This document shows positions 44,135 through 52,855 of a DNA stretch of 64,000 nucleotides, piece by piece; the stretch's first letter is position 1, and each line of letters begins with the position of its first letter. Location of the stretch: positions 372,001 to 436,000 of the forward strand of contig JAHBTB010000001.1 of the NCBI GenBank assembly GCA_019638795.1, read 5' to 3'. The notes under the pieces were generated by a model, which worked only from the letters and a program-made list of their open reading frames with translations, was not told the DNA's origin and did not search any database. Source of the DNA: Fimbriimonadaceae bacterium (GTDB taxonomy: Bacteria; Armatimonadota; Fimbriimonadia; Fimbriimonadales; Fimbriimonadaceae). The translations under genes were made by a program, and so were the position numbers.

Positions 44135-46279
44135 CTATGCGCCGCCGACCGCCTTGCCGACGAAGTTGATCGCCACCGACACCACGTAGGCGAGCACCGT
44201 CATGTAGGTGAAGGCAAAGGCCGCCCACTTCCAACTGCCGGTCTCCCGGCGGATGGTCGCCAGCGTCGCCATGCACTGGCAACACAAGGCGAAGAAGACC
44301 ATAAAGCTGACCGCGCTCCATGGGGTGACGAGCGGCTTGCCGTCGGGCCAGGTCGCCCGGGCGATGGACTTTTCAACCGTGTCCTGGTTGTCGGTGTCCC
44401 CAGTGCCAAAGAGGATGCTCATCGCGGGCACCACGACCTCGCGGGCCGGGAACGCGGCCAGTACCGCGGTGGTGAGGCGCCAGTCGAATCCGGCCGGGCG
44501 GAAGGCTGGCTCAAGCGCCTTGCCAAAACGGCCGAGGGCAGAATCCTCGCGCTGCCGCTCGGCGAGATAGTTCTCTTCGCTCACCGACTGCTGCCGGGCG
44601 GCAGGAAGCTGGGCGTACTCGGCCTTGTAGGCCGACTTGTCGCCACGCGGGAACTCCAGCAGGGCCCACATCGCGACTGACATGACGACGATGATCGTGC
44701 CGGCGGTCTTGACAAAGACCTTGACGCGGCTTTGGATCGTCAGCCAGATGTCACGGCCCTTGGGCCGTTGGTAACGCGGCAGTTCCAGCATGAAGGGCAG
44801 GCGGCGACCCTTGAAGACGCCCTTGTTCAGCACAAAAACCGTCGGGATCGCAAAGGCCATGCCGACAAAGTGCATGGCAAACAGGGCGAAGGCGGCCCAG
44901 CCCGGCCCGAACTTGGGCGCGATCACCGCGCCGATCATGATCGTGTAGACCGGCAGGCGGGCCGAGCAACTCATCAGGGGGGCGACGAGCGACGTGAGAA
45001 GTCGGCTCCGTTGGTCCGGCATGACCCGGGCCGCCATGATCCCAGGGACGGCGCATGCGAAGCTGCTCAGCAGGGGGATGAACGCACGCCCGTTCAGGCC
45101 GCACCATCCCAGCAGCCGGTCCATCAGGAACGCCGCGCGGGCCAGATATCCCGTGCCCTCGAGGATCGATATCCACAAGAACAAGATCGCGATCTGAGGC
45201 AGAAAGACCAGCACGGCCCCGACCCCGTTCAGGATCCCGCCGACGACCAAGGACTGCACAAACGGCCAGGGGGCGAGCACCTTGGACACCAAGTCGCTGA
45301 CCGTGTCCACCCCAAGCTGGATGAGGTCCATGAGCGGCGGCGCGGCGACGTAGATCGAATAGAAGACGCCGTACATGACGGCCAGGAAGATGAACAGACC
45401 GAAGACACGGTGGGTCAGCCAGACGTCGAGCCGGTCGGACCACCCACGCCGGTTCGGGTCTAGGTCGCCGACGACCTCGCGGCGCACCCGGCTGGCCCAC
45501 GCGTACCGTGCCTGGGCGTCCACCGTCTTTCCTCTGGCATGGGCCCCGAGGACGGCCGTCCGCGCATCGTCGATCGCCTGCTTGAGTTCCGCCTGTTCGA
45601 TAAACCGCTGGTACGTGCTGCAATGCTCCTCCAAGATCACGCAGCGCGCCTCCTTCCGCGTCAGTTCGACCCCCCCGCGGCTGAAGGTCTCGACCAGGCC
45701 GTCCGCGGCGTCCATGACGACCTGGGGAAAACCCAGGTCGATGCTCGGGACGTCGGGGTCGTCGACCGCGTTGTAAACCGCTTCCCGCAGGTCGGCGACG
45801 CCGACGCCTTTATGGGGGACGATGGGCACCACAGGGACGCCGAGCATGGAGGACAACTTGATGAGGTCGACGGCCCGCTGGTCACGGGCGAGCACGTCGG
45901 TCATGGTCAGGGCGACAATGGTCGGCTTCTCCACCTCGACCACCTGGGAAAAGAGGAAGAGGTTCCGCTCGATGTTCGTCGCGTCCATGACGTAAACGAG
46001 CAGGTCGGGCGCGTCGGGCCCCTCGCCGCGCAAGACGCTGGTGGCCATCTGCTCGTCCACCGAGACCGGTTCGACGCTGTAGAGCCCGGGCACGTCGACG
46101 ACGTTGAATTCCGTGCCCTCGACGGTCATCTTCCCCGTCACCCGCTCAACGGTGACACCCGGGTAGTTTCCCGTCTTCTGCCGGGAACCGGTCAGGGCGT
46201 TGAACACACTGGTCTTGCCGGCGTTGGGGTTGCCGACCAAGGCCACCGTCACGGTGCCAGTGGGTTGGGTGGTAAGCAC
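44135..46279 (-). CDS. feoB: Ferrous iron transporter FeoB
   Basis: Membrane Fe(II) importer with an N-terminal G-protein domain. The 714-residue protein has G1 GNPNAGKTS (16-24), G2 GVTVE, G3 DVPGLYS and, at the G4 position, TMTD (125-128) where NxxD is normal. Two Gate regions and the core membrane region follow (LLSSFACAVPGIMAARVM, VAPLMSCSARLPVYT, AFPAREVVVPAMSI). GTG 46279 begins one base after the feoA stop. A longer in-frame start lies inside feoA and is rejected. Confidence 0.94.
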   Translation of the reverse strand: MLTTQPTGTVTVALVGNPNAGKTSVFNALTGSRQKTGNYPGVTVERVTGKMTVEGTEFNVVDVPGLYSVEPVSVDEQMATSVLRGEGPDAPDLLVYVMDATNIERNLFLFSQVVEVEKPTIVALTMTDVLARDQRAVDLIKLSSMLGVPVVPIVPHKGVGVADLREAVYNAVDDPDVPSIDLGFPQVVMDAADGLVETFSRGGVELTRKEARCVILEEHCSTYQRFIEQAELKQAIDDARTAVLGAHARGKTVDAQARYAWASRVRREVVGDLDPNRRGWSDRLDVWLTHRVFGLFIFLAVMYGVFYSIYVAAPPLMDLIQLGVDTVSDLVSKVLAPWPFVQSLVVGGILNGVGAVLVFLPQIAILFLWISILEGTGYLARAAFLMDRLLGWCGLNGRAFIPLLSSFACAVPGIMAARVMPDQRSRLLTSLVAPLMSCSARLPVYTIMIGAVIAPKFGPGWAAFALFAMHFVGMAFAIPTVFVLNKGVFKGRRLPFMLELPRYQRPKGRDIWLTIQSRVKVFVKTAGTIIVVMSVAMWALLEFPRGDKSAYKAEYAQLPAARQQSVSEENYLAERQREDSALGRFGKALEPAFRPAGFDWRLTTAVLAAFPAREVVVPAMSILFGTGDTDNQDTVEKSIARATWPDGKPLVTPWSAVSFMVFFALCCQCMATLATIRRETGSWKWAAFAFTYMTVLAYVVSVAINFVGKAVGGA

Positions 46280-46280
46280 G

Positions 46281-46520
46281 TCACTCCACGCATTCGACCC
46301 GGAGGCACTCGCACTCGCTGCGACGCAGACAGAGTTTGTAGCCTCGTAGGTTGATCTCGACCGGGTCACCGAGGGGTGCGACTCTGGTCACCGTGAACTC
46401 GGCGTCGGGCGTCAGCCCCAGCTCAAGCAAGCGGCCACAGAACGGGGCACCCTCCGTCACCCCGGCAATACGGACGTGCATGCCTTTTTTCAGCTTGTCA
46501 AAAGTGAGGATTTCCGGCAT
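46281..46520 (-). CDS. feoA: FeoA-family SH3-like iron transport protein
   Basis: A 79-residue SH3-like protein that binds and regulates FeoB. Typical patterns are VRIAGVTEGAPFCGRLLELG near the N-terminus and GDPVEINLRGYKLCLRRSEC at the C-terminus, the FeoA LGDPvairVrG motif. It is directly upstream of feoB with one base between stop and start. No Fur box was identified in the region upstream of 46520. Confidence 0.92.
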   Translation of the reverse strand: MPEILTFDKLKKGMHVRIAGVTEGAPFCGRLLELGLTPDAEFTVTRVAPLGDPVEINLRGYKLCLRRSECECLRVECVE

Positions 46521-46582
46521 CGACGTCCATGTGTGATGGTACTTCAGATGCGTCCGTCTGTCTGCCTCAATGGGGCCGAATG

Positions 46583-47395
46583 TCAGCCACCAAGGAACTT
46601 CGTCACGTCTTTGCCGTTTGCTTTCAAGTCCTGGATGACTTTTTTGACGGTCGCCATGTCCAAATCATATTTTTCACGCGCGACTTTCTCGCCTAGCTTG
46701 ATCGAAACGTCGAACGTGTAGGTGACCTCGACAAAGTTGGTGGCGTCTCCCGGCCGGTTGCTGAACCGTTCGCGAAGTTCGTACTTGGCGATCTCGAACT
46801 GGGGCGTCACCGCCATGCGCCAATGCCCGGCGACATAGGTGCCGACCGGCTTGTAATCACCGCCGATCCAGGTGACCTCGTTGCCGTTCACCTTGTCCTT
46901 CCCTTCGGTTTGGAACGAGCCCCATTGGTTGCGGAGGAACTCCAAATGCTCCTTGCGGGAGAAGGCGATGTCGAGGGGAGGGTTGTCGGCTGTCGGCAGC
47001 AAGGGTCGGAACAGACCGAACAAGTCGGGCACGGTGCGCAAATACCCGTCGTCACGCCGCACCGTGTCGAGGATCGGGGTCGGGTCGGCACGCAAGCCCA
47101 CGACTTGCCTTGCCAAGGGCGCGTCATAGAGCACCAAGCGTCCGTCGCAGGCCGCCTTGTACGTCCAGCCACCGGGGCCGGTCTGGGATTGGGTCACAAA
47201 GAGGAGGGACGGCTTCTCGTAAGCAAACTCGGTCTTGATCTCCTTCGAACCCCGCCCGTCTGATATCGTCAGGTTGACGGTTCCCGACGCGGCGACCTGG
47301 TTTCGGTACGTCAAGATCACCTTAGACAACATCTCGACGGCTTGGTCGTCCCCACGAAGGACAGAGGCGAGGGCGACTGTGGCGATCAGGCTCAT
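46583..47395 (-). CDS. Exported LolA-like / DUF2092-like protein
   Basis: A 270-residue exported protein (signal MSLIATVALASV). The core shows the beta-strand pattern of LolA-like lipoprotein-sorting proteins: AASGTVNLTISDGRGSKEIK, FAYEKPSLLFVTQSQ, AACDGRLVLYDAPLARQV, then EVTYTFDVSIKLGEKVAREK and a C-terminal FLGG. ATG 47395 overlaps the upstream adenosyltransferase TGA as ATGA, so translation is coupled. The functional link to cobalamin adenosylation is unclear; lipoprotein carriage is inference only. Confidence 0.6.
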   Translation of the reverse strand: MSLIATVALASVLRGDDQAVEMLSKVILTYRNQVAASGTVNLTISDGRGSKEIKTEFAYEKPSLLFVTQSQTGPGGWTYKAACDGRLVLYDAPLARQVVGLRADPTPILDTVRRDDGYLRTVPDLFGLFRPLLPTADNPPLDIAFSRKEHLEFLRNQWGSFQTEGKDKVNGNEVTWIGGDYKPVGTYVAGHWRMAVTPQFEIAKYELRERFSNRPGDATNFVEVTYTFDVSIKLGEKVAREKYDLDMATVKKVIQDLKANGKDVTKFLGG

Positions 47396-47934
47396 CGGGG
47401 TTCCCACTCGACATCGCCGACGCCCTGGTCGCGGTTCGTCCACCGGGCGGCTGTGAACAGCCAGTCAGAGAGCCGGTTGAGATAGGCGACAGTTTCGGGG
47501 CGTACCGACTGGTCTTGAGCCCAGTGTACCACTGCCCGTTCGGCACGGCGGCAGACGCTCCGGGCGTGGTGCAGGGAGGCGCCAGCAGGAGTTCCGCCCG
47601 GCAAGACGAACCGACGGAGGGCGGGGAGGTCCGCCGTCAGCGCGTCGATCGAGGCCTCCAGGCCGGCGGTCTCCGCCGCAAGGTCGGCCTGGTACCTTGC
47701 CCGGTCCTCGGGCGGCGCGGCGATCTCAGCGCCCACCGCAAGCAGGACGGCCTGGGCCTCGGCGACGACCGCCACCACCGAGGGCGACAATCCCTGGGCG
47801 CGGGCCACGCCAAGACTACTGTTGAGTTCGTCGAGGGCGCCCAAGGCTTCGAACACCGGGTCCGACTTGGGCAGGCGACGACCGCCGATCAGTCCGGACG
47901 TGCCGTCGTCACCTCGGCGCGTGTAGATGTTCAA
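47392..47934 (-). CDS. Cob(I)alamin adenosyltransferase, PduO type
   Basis: A 180-residue enzyme that makes adenosylcobalamin from cob(I)alamin and ATP. It starts with the family motif IYTRRGDDGTSGLIGGRR, then ALGALDELNSSLGVAR, FVLPGGTPAGASLHHARSVC and CRRAERAVV, and YLNRLSDWLFTAARW at the end. TTG 47934 is chosen because the homology starts there. It overlaps the upstream glycosyltransferase stop (TTGA) and has GCGAGGGG just upstream, a good ribosome site. It is followed by an exported LolA-like gene. Confidence 0.9.
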   Translation of the reverse strand: MNIYTRRGDDGTSGLIGGRRLPKSDPVFEALGALDELNSSLGVARAQGLSPSVVAVVAEAQAVLLAVGAEIAAPPEDRARYQADLAAETAGLEASIDALTADLPALRRFVLPGGTPAGASLHHARSVCRRAERAVVHWAQDQSVRPETVAYLNRLSDWLFTAARWTNRDQGVGDVEWEPR

Positions 47935-48701
47935 CGCCCCTCGCGGAGCACATGCCACACGAACCGGGGCAACATCTTGACCTTGTGGATCTTCTTGGGG
48001 TTCAGCATGAGGCGCCAGGCCCACTCCATGTGCAGCCGCTGGATGAGTTTGGGCGCACGTTTCACTTGCCCGCTGAACACGTCTAGGGAACCCCCGACCC
48101 CCATGGCCACCTTGGCCCCGGTGATCGCCTGGGTCCGGAAGATGAACTTTTCCTGCCGTGGGATTCCCATGGCGACAAAGAGAAGGTCGGGCTTGGCTTC
48201 AGCGACCTCACGGGCGACAACGTCGTCGTCGGTGGCCGGGAAGTAGCCGTGCCGGGTGCCGACGATGTTGCACCCGGGGTGGCGAAGACGGATTTTCTCC
48301 GCCGCCGTCTCCGCGACGCCGGGGGCCGACCCCAAGAAAAAGATGCGGTAGCCCTTCTCGGCGCTCAGCGCGCAGAGGCGGTCGACCAGATCGACGCCGC
48401 TGACCCGCTTGACGTGGTGGCCTCGGCGACGCAATGCCCACACCACGCCGATGCTGTCGGCGGTGGCCATGGCCGACCGCAGGTAGATGTCCCGCAGTTC
48501 AGGGTCGTCTTGGGCCGCGGCAAGGCCCGATGAGTCGGCCGTCACCACCATCGAACCTGCTGCCGACCCCACCATCGCCTCGATCGCGCTGACGGTGGCG
48601 TCCATGCCGAGAAGGGAGACCGGTACACCCAAGACGGGACAGGTGTCCGCAGGTCGTTCTGTCGCTGGCGTCGTGCTGGCCATTGTCGTGGGATCTGACA
48701 T
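47931..48701 (-). CDS. WecG/TagA/CpsF-family glycosyltransferase
   Basis: A 256-residue membrane-associated GT26 enzyme. Motifs are VTADSSGLAAAQDDPELRDI, ATADSIGVVWALRRRG (catalytic Asp region of TagA), FFLGSAPGVAETAAEKIR, DLLFVAMGIPRQEKFI, GVGGSLDVFSGQVKRAP and AWRLMLNPKKIHK. TagA and WecG add ManNAc or ManNAcA to GlcNAc-PP-undecaprenol; WecA and WecB homologues are at 5843-7964. TACAAT lies 4 bases before ATG 48701. The TTGA overlap couples it to the adenosyltransferase gene. Confidence 0.88.
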   Translation of the reverse strand: MSDPTTMASTTPATERPADTCPVLGVPVSLLGMDATVSAIEAMVGSAAGSMVVTADSSGLAAAQDDPELRDIYLRSAMATADSIGVVWALRRRGHHVKRVSGVDLVDRLCALSAEKGYRIFFLGSAPGVAETAAEKIRLRHPGCNIVGTRHGYFPATDDDVVAREVAEAKPDLLFVAMGIPRQEKFIFRTQAITGAKVAMGVGGSLDVFSGQVKRAPKLIQRLHMEWAWRLMLNPKKIHKVKMLPRFVWHVLREGR

Positions 48702-48778
48702 CGCTATTGTAACCGGGCCCCATCGTTGATGGTCGGTACGTCCGGGGCCCGTTTCCGCGTAGAATGGGGCCACCAGCC

Positions 48779-49549
48779 ATGGCGAAGACGATTCGCTTCC
48801 GCATCAGGCGACAATCCGGCAAAGGAGCGCCGGTCCGTTGGGACACGTTTGAGGTGCCGTACCACGACAACGCGAACGTCATCTCGTGCTTGATGGAGAT
48901 CCGAAAGAACCCGGTGACGACGGACGGGAAGGCGGTCGAACCACCCGCATGGGAGGCGGCGTGTCTGGAAGAAGTCTGCGGCACGTGCACGATGGTCATT
49001 AACGGCCGGGTCCGCCAGGCTTGCACGGCGCTGGTCGACGAGGTCGGGGTGGAAAACGGCGACGCCATTGAGATCGAACTCCATCCGATGACCAAGTTCC
49101 CCCTGGTGCGCGACCTCATCGTCGACCGCGCCAAGATGTTTGAGAGCCTCATCGAGGTCAAGGCTTGGGTGCCCATTGACGGATCGTACGACCTGGGCAT
49201 GGCGCAAGCCCAAGACGACGAGGTGCGCAAGTTGCGCTATGAGCTGTCGCGGTGCATGACGTGCGGTTGCTGCATGGAGGCGTGCCCGCAGTACAGCGAG
49301 AAAACGACCTTCATCGGTCCGGCCCCCATCGCACAGGCCCTGCTCTTCAACCTGCACCCGGTCGGCAAGACCCTTGCCCCAGACCGGCTCGACGTCCTGA
49401 CAAGCGAAGAGGGCGTCACCGGCTGCGGCAACGCCCAAAACTGCGTCAAGGTGTGCCCGAACGGTGTCCCCTTGACCCAGTCGATTGCCGAGATCAACCG
49501 CCAGACCACGGTGCACAAGTTCAAAAAGTGGTTCGGCCTGACATCCTGA
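48779..49549 (+). CDS. sdhB: Succinate dehydrogenase/fumarate reductase iron-sulfur subunit
   Basis: A 256-residue SdhB/FrdB-type protein that relays electrons between the flavoprotein and quinone. The 2Fe-2S motif is CLEEVCGTCTMVINGRVRQAC; the 4Fe-4S motif is CMTCGCCMEACPQ; the third is CGNAQNCVKVCPNGVPL, the usual 3Fe-4S region. The length and N-terminus (IRFRIRRQSGKG) fit SdhB of the non-classical type. ATG 48779 is chosen over ATG 48764. No sdhA, sdhC or sdhD is adjacent; the partner subunits must be elsewhere. TAGAAT is 13 bases upstream. Confidence 0.9.
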   Translation: MAKTIRFRIRRQSGKGAPVRWDTFEVPYHDNANVISCLMEIRKNPVTTDGKAVEPPAWEAACLEEVCGTCTMVINGRVRQACTALVDEVGVENGDAIEIELHPMTKFPLVRDLIVDRAKMFESLIEVKAWVPIDGSYDLGMAQAQDDEVRKLRYELSRCMTCGCCMEACPQYSEKTTFIGPAPIAQALLFNLHPVGKTLAPDRLDVLTSEEGVTGCGNAQNCVKVCPNGVPLTQSIAEINRQTTVHKFKKWFGLTS

Positions 49550-49611
49550 CGATTTGGGCCTAATAGGCCTGATGCGGTCGGCTTGGGCGGCGTCTGCATT
49601 AGGGAGTACAG

Positions 49612-50136
49612 TTGAGTGACCTTATGACGACCGCGATCCTCGCCCTGGGGTTGGCATCAGCGTTGGCCCAAGACCACACACCGACCATCACGGTGGCCCC
49701 TGCGAAGGGCAACATCGTCGCCGGAGGGCTGGCCCGCATAGACGTGAAAGTCAGTATCAAGGACGGCCTCCACGCCTACCAAAACCCGCCTTCGCAGGAC
49801 TATATGATCCCGCTGTCCATTGAGGCAGGGGACGGCACCGTCGTCGAAAAGGTCAAGTATCCCAAGGGGACCATGGCCGCAGTCGGCGGCGAGACGGAGA
49901 AAGCCGCGGTCTACGAAGGTGACGTCGTCGTGCCCGTCTACGTGCGACTTGGCAACCAGGCAGGCCACACCTCGGTGAAGCTGAAGGTCACGATCCAGCA
50001 GTGCACAGACGCCAACTGCTTCCCCCCGGAGTCCAAGGCGATTGAGTTCGGTTTGGACGCTGGCCCGGCGTCTGGCTCGGCGGTGTCACGCAAGGCGGCC
50101 GACATCGCCGTCTTGGCCATGCGGAGGCCCCATTGA
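49612..50136 (+). CDS. Exported DsbD-alpha-like (DsbC/DsbD N-terminal) domain protein
   Basis: A 174-residue exported protein with signal MSDLMTTAILALGLASALAQ. The remainder is an immunoglobulin-like DsbD N-terminal domain: VAPAKGNIVAGGLARIDVKV, KDGLHAYQNPPSQDYMIPLS and the redox pair QQCTDANCFPPES, matching DsbD-alpha's CxxxxC. TTG 49612 has AGGGAG 5 bases upstream; ATG 49624 is an alternative. It overlaps dsbD by TTGA. Because dsbD has its own alpha domain, this looks like an extra electron donor or acceptor. Confidence 0.8.
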   Translation: MSDLMTTAILALGLASALAQDHTPTITVAPAKGNIVAGGLARIDVKVSIKDGLHAYQNPPSQDYMIPLSIEAGDGTVVEKVKYPKGTMAAVGGETEKAAVYEGDVVVPVYVRLGNQAGHTSVKLKVTIQQCTDANCFPPESKAIEFGLDAGPASGSAVSRKAADIAVLAMRRPH

Positions 50137-52043
50137 GGCGCCTGCTCTTCGTCTTTGTCCTCGTCGCCCTGGCCCTCGTGTCGCTGGCCCAAGCTCCCGA
50201 GCGGGTCAAGTGGTCGGCCAAGTTTTCGCGTGACGACGTCCGGCCCGGCGAACACGCCCAGCTGCTGATCACCGCCGAGACGGCCGAGGGTTGGCACATC
50301 TACGACGCCCTACGCGACGGTGACTGGACCAAGACCACCTTCACCATCGCCGACGGCCAACCGTGGAAGGCCGACGGGCCGCCGGTCCAACCCAAGCCGA
50401 CGACGAAGTTTGACCAGGGATTCCAAGTCGACGTCGACACCTTCGAAGGCACCGTGGTCTTTGCCCTCCCGGTGAGTCTTGATACTGGGGCCAGCGGGTC
50501 GGGGACGCTCAAGGTCAGCACAAAGAGCCAGGCCTGCGACGCCCGGAGTTGTGACATGCCCCGGACCGTCGACCTTGAGGTGCCTTACACCGTCGCCTCC
50601 GGCCCTGTCCGTCCTGAGTTCACCGCGGCGATCACCACCGTCCCGCCCCAGTCGGGGCTCAAGTCTGGCGCACCGGAACCGGCCAAGGCGGCTTCGGACG
50701 CCCCGGTCGACCCGACCACCGCGAGCGTCAACAAGGCAAAGCAGTCGGGCCTCCTCGCCTACATGGGGCTTGCGTTCTCGGCGGGCCTGCTCGCCCTCCT
50801 CACACCCTGCGTCTGGCCGATGGTGCCGATCACAGTCAGCTTCTTCAGCAAAAAGAAAGGGGACGACAAGAAGGGCAACCTGAAGGGCGCGGTCTGGTAC
50901 TGCGTCGGCATCATGGGGACCTTCACATTGCTTGGGCTGCTGACGACCCTCGCGTTCGGCGCCAGTGGCATCCAACGCCTTGCCGCGAACCCGTGGGTGA
51001 ACCTGGGCCTCGGCGTCCTCTTCGTCGTGCTTGCCCTGAACCTGTTCGGCGTCTTCGAGATCGTCATCCCCCAGAAGTTCGTCAACAAGGCCCAGCAAGG
51101 CACGAAAGCGGGCGGCATCGCCGGCCCGTTGCTCATGGGCCTCACGTTCAGCCTGACCAGCTTCACCTGCACAGTGCCGTTCGTGGGCACCCTGCTCGTC
51201 TCCGCCACGACCGGCGACATCGTGTGGCCGGTGCTCGGCATGCTGGCGTTCAGCTTGGCCTTCGCCCTGCCGTTCTTCTTCCTTGCCATGTTCCCGGGCT
51301 ACCTGGCCAAACTGCCACGGTCGGGCGCATGGCTCGTGTCGGTCAAGGCCTACATGGGCTTCTTGGAGCTGGCCGCCGCCCTGAAGTTCTTCTCCAACAT
51401 CGACGTCACGGTCGCCAAGCAGCCGCTCGGCTTGTTGCCCCAAGAGGTCTTCCTTTCGGTGTGGGCGACGATCTTCGTCCTCGCTTCCCTTTACCTGCTC
51501 GGCTGGATCCACTTGGCCACCGATCCGGGCGAGGTGAAGGCGGGATGGTCAAGGCGGCTGTTCGGCATCGCCAACATTGCCGTGGCCGTCTACCTGCTGG
51601 CCGCCATCGGTGGCAAGGCGACGCTGGGGCCGTTGACTGGCTTCTTGCCCGCCTATCAGGTCGGCAAGAGTGACGCGGCCCTGACATGGCATGAAAAGCT
51701 GGAGCCGGCGGTCACCGAAGCTGAAGGCGAGGGCAAGTTAGTCTTTATCAATTTTACCGGACAAACCTGCACGAATTGCCGAGTCATGGAGAAGACGGTG
51801 TTCCCTCGGCCGGAAGTCAAGGACGCCCTGAAGGGGTTTGCCCGGGCGGAGCTCTTCACTGACCGTGAGTTCCCTGAGGACCAGGCGAACGCCAAGCTCC
51901 GCGAAGAACTGACGAAGAGCTCGACAAACCCGGTCTACGTTGTGATGACCCCGGACCGCAAGGTCCTCGGTGTCCTGCCCGGCCTTTCGTCACCCGAGGA
52001 GTTCTTGGGCTTCATCCAGAAAGCCAAGGGAGCCGCGAACTGA
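50133..52043 (+). CDS. dsbD: Thiol:disulfide interchange protein DsbD
   Basis: Membrane protein that carries electrons from cytoplasmic thioredoxin to periplasmic disulfide isomerases or cytochrome maturation. The 636-residue protein has a signal peptide, an alpha domain with KSQACDARSCDMP, eight membrane helices with TPCVWPMVPI and SFTCTVPFVG as the central Cys pair, and a C-terminal thioredoxin-like gamma domain with GQTCTNCRVMEKTVF. All three redox Cys pairs are present. TTG 50133 overlaps the upstream stop (TTGA); kdsA overlaps the end by CTGA. Confidence 0.93.
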   Translation: MRRLLFVFVLVALALVSLAQAPERVKWSAKFSRDDVRPGEHAQLLITAETAEGWHIYDALRDGDWTKTTFTIADGQPWKADGPPVQPKPTTKFDQGFQVDVDTFEGTVVFALPVSLDTGASGSGTLKVSTKSQACDARSCDMPRTVDLEVPYTVASGPVRPEFTAAITTVPPQSGLKSGAPEPAKAASDAPVDPTTASVNKAKQSGLLAYMGLAFSAGLLALLTPCVWPMVPITVSFFSKKKGDDKKGNLKGAVWYCVGIMGTFTLLGLLTTLAFGASGIQRLAANPWVNLGLGVLFVVLALNLFGVFEIVIPQKFVNKAQQGTKAGGIAGPLLMGLTFSLTSFTCTVPFVGTLLVSATTGDIVWPVLGMLAFSLAFALPFFFLAMFPGYLAKLPRSGAWLVSVKAYMGFLELAAALKFFSNIDVTVAKQPLGLLPQEVFLSVWATIFVLASLYLLGWIHLATDPGEVKAGWSRRLFGIANIAVAVYLLAAIGGKATLGPLTGFLPAYQVGKSDAALTWHEKLEPAVTEAEGEGKLVFINFTGQTCTNCRVMEKTVFPRPEVKDALKGFARAELFTDREFPEDQANAKLREELTKSSTNPVYVVMTPDRKVLGVLPGLSSPEEFLGFIQKAKGAAN

Positions 52044-52855
52044 AGACCTTTTCGGTCAGCGGGGTCACCTTCGGCGGTCCCCAAATGGTGGTCATCGGGG
52101 GGCCATGCCTCGCCGAGTCGGCCGAGTTATGCCACCAGGTGTGCGGCTCACTGCAGGACATTTGCGCCGACCTTGGGTTCGGCTATGTTTTCAAGGCTAG
52201 CTTTGATAAAGCCAATCGGACATCGGCCTCTTCGGTACGGGGGGCGGGGATCGACGCCGGCCTGTCTGTCCTCGCCGACGTCAAAGAGCAGTTCGGTGTC
52301 CCGGTGACCACTGACGTCCACCTTCCGGAGCAGTGCGCCGTGGCGGCCTCCGTCGTCGACATCCTCCAGATCCCCGCGTTCTTGTGCCGCCAGAGCGACT
52401 TGCTGGAGGCCGCTGCCGAAACTGGTCGTCCGGTAAACGTCAAGAAGGGACAGTTCCTCGCTCCGTGGGACACCAAGAACATCGTGGAGAAGTTGGAGTC
52501 TTATCACGCCCAAGGGATTCTCCTGACCGAACGCGGCACCAGCTTTGGCTACAACACCTTGGTCGTCGACATGCCTGGCCTGGAGACGATGCGCGCCTAT
52601 GGCCATCCGGTGTGCTTCGACGCCACCCATTCGGCCCAACGCCCCGGCGGGGCAGGTTCGTCGACCGGCGGCGTCCGTGAATCGGTGCCTGCCATGGCCC
52701 GGGCCGCGGTGGCCGTGGGGATCGACGCCCTGTTCCTGGAAGTCCATCCCGACCCGGCAAACGCGCTCAGCGACGCCGCGACCCAGTGGCCCCTCGACCG
52801 AGCCAGGGAGTTGTTGACTTCCTTGGCCAGGGTCAGGGCCGCGGTCAGCGAGTGA
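52040..52855 (+). CDS. kdsA: 3-deoxy-8-phosphooctulonate (KDO 8-P) synthase, CTG start
   Basis: Condenses arabinose 5-phosphate with PEP to make KDO 8-P for lipopolysaccharide. The 271-residue protein has GGPCLAESAEL (Cys of the metal-dependent class), FKASFDKANRTS, QIPAFLCRQSDLL, NVKKGQFLAPWDTKNIVEKL, TERGTSFGYN and CFDATHSAQRPGG. The homologous N-terminus KTFSVSGVTFGG precedes the first ATG (52085) and begins at CTG 52040, within CTGA overlapping the dsbD stop. AAGGGAG is centred ~10 bases upstream with a 7-base gap. The enzyme appears to be a class II, metal-dependent KdsA. Confidence 0.93.
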   Translation: MKTFSVSGVTFGGPQMVVIGGPCLAESAELCHQVCGSLQDICADLGFGYVFKASFDKANRTSASSVRGAGIDAGLSVLADVKEQFGVPVTTDVHLPEQCAVAASVVDILQIPAFLCRQSDLLEAAAETGRPVNVKKGQFLAPWDTKNIVEKLESYHAQGILLTERGTSFGYNTLVVDMPGLETMRAYGHPVCFDATHSAQRPGGAGSSTGGVRESVPAMARAAVAVGIDALFLEVHPDPANALSDAATQWPLDRARELLTSLARVRAAVSE

